DNA from: Saprospiraceae bacterium
Lineage (GTDB): Bacteria; Bacteroidota; Bacteroidia; Chitinophagales; Saprospiraceae
Assembly: GCA_027009605.1 (NCBI GenBank)
Contig: JALVCY010000616.1
Location: forward strand, 15,001 to 21,750
DNA: 6,750 bases
Direction of reading: 5' to 3'
Positions within the stretch are counted from its first letter, which is position 1, and each line of letters opens with the position of its first letter. Under the pieces are notes generated by a model. It was not told where the DNA came from. It did not search any database and was given only the letters and a program-made list of their open reading frames with translations. The translations under genes and the position numbers were made by a program. Of the stretch, positions 6,519-6,750 are shown piece after piece.

Positions 6519-6550
6519 GGTGTAGCGGTGTAGCGGTCTAACGGTGAGTC
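6519..6550 (+). repeat. 8-bp tandem repeat, unit GGTGTAGC
   Basis: Four consecutive octamers begin 7 bp after the fadD stop codon: GGTGTAGC, GGTGTAGC, GGTCTAAC and GGTGAGTC. The first two are identical and the last is clearly decayed. Confidence 0.8.
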
Positions 6551-6616
6551 CACTCTGAAAATGTTCTGCCCAAAAAACATCAAATTTTATTCTGTCTTGG
6601 GGCTTGCAGAAACTTT

Positions 6617-6706
6617 GTTCAATCGTTCAACTGTTCAATCGAAAATACTGAAAATCAACTAGTTATGTGCAATCAGTTGAACGATTGAACGCTTGAACAA
6701 ATGAAC
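6617..6706. repeat. Converging GTTCAAnn octamer arrays forming a 17-bp inverted repeat
   Basis: Three octamers on the plus strand (GTTCAATC, GTTCAACT, GTTCAATC at 6617-6640) face four on the minus strand at 6675-6706 (reading GTTCATTT, GTTCAAGC, GTTCAATC, GTTCAACT from the right). As a result 6617-6633 and 6674-6690 are perfect reverse complements over 17 bp with a 40-nt loop. In RNA this could form a strong hairpin, in several registers because the units repeat. It lies about 105 bp after fadD and could end transcription from either side, though no T-run of the intrinsic-terminator kind follows. Confidence 0.85.
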
Positions 6707-6750
6707 AGAAAGCATGTGTCCAGAATAATATTTGGCAACTTTCCAAGCTA

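Noticed and set aside
6561..6590. Intrinsic terminator after fadD
   Set aside because: ATGTT/AACAT is only a 5-bp AT-rich stem with a 10-nt loop and no proper T-run; too weak to call.

Overview
This window comes from a member of the Bacteroidota. Four things point there: the 5' end of a 16S rRNA gene whose first bases read GATGAACGCTAGCGGCAGG then CCTAA; promoters of the TTG-N20-TAnnTTTG type; a long ribosomal protein S1 with an acidic N-terminal extension; and mostly A-rich rather than Shine-Dalgarno-rich sequence before start codons. The GGCCTAA form of the 16S start fits the Cytophagia/Sphingobacteriia/Saprospiria side better than Flavobacteriia or Bacteroidales, but this is a weak placement.

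Left part, minus strand (1-2578): transcription runs right to left. A strong promoter near 2550 drives rpsA through a leader of about 165 nt that can form several hairpins. The rpsA stop codon lies only 18 bp before the -33 element of an rRNA promoter. That promoter drives a 16S rRNA gene whose first ~51 nt are present before the window ends. There is no room for a separate terminator between rpsA and the rRNA promoter.

Middle part, plus strand (2631-4357): a divergent gene encodes an ArnT/PMT-like (GT39/GT83-type) membrane glycosyltransferase. Its stop codon sits in a degenerate first unit of a 9-bp tandem repeat (GAGTTGAAG, 16 full units). The rest of the 490-bp gap is a mosaic of short GC-rich modules, each closed by GTTGA, and includes a 29-nt element present twice.

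Right part, plus strand (4848-6512): fadD, a long-chain fatty acid-CoA ligase that resembles E. coli FadD over its whole length. It is followed by an octamer tandem repeat and by two converging octamer arrays (GTTCAAnn) that form a perfect 17-bp inverted repeat.

The three proteins do separate jobs: translation, envelope or lipid glycosylation, and fatty acid activation. Only rpsA and the rRNA operon are functionally linked. I see no defence system, mobile element, CRISPR array or tRNA. The observations most worth following are the structured rpsA leader, the rpsA/rRNA promoter overlap and the period-8/9 intergenic repeats.
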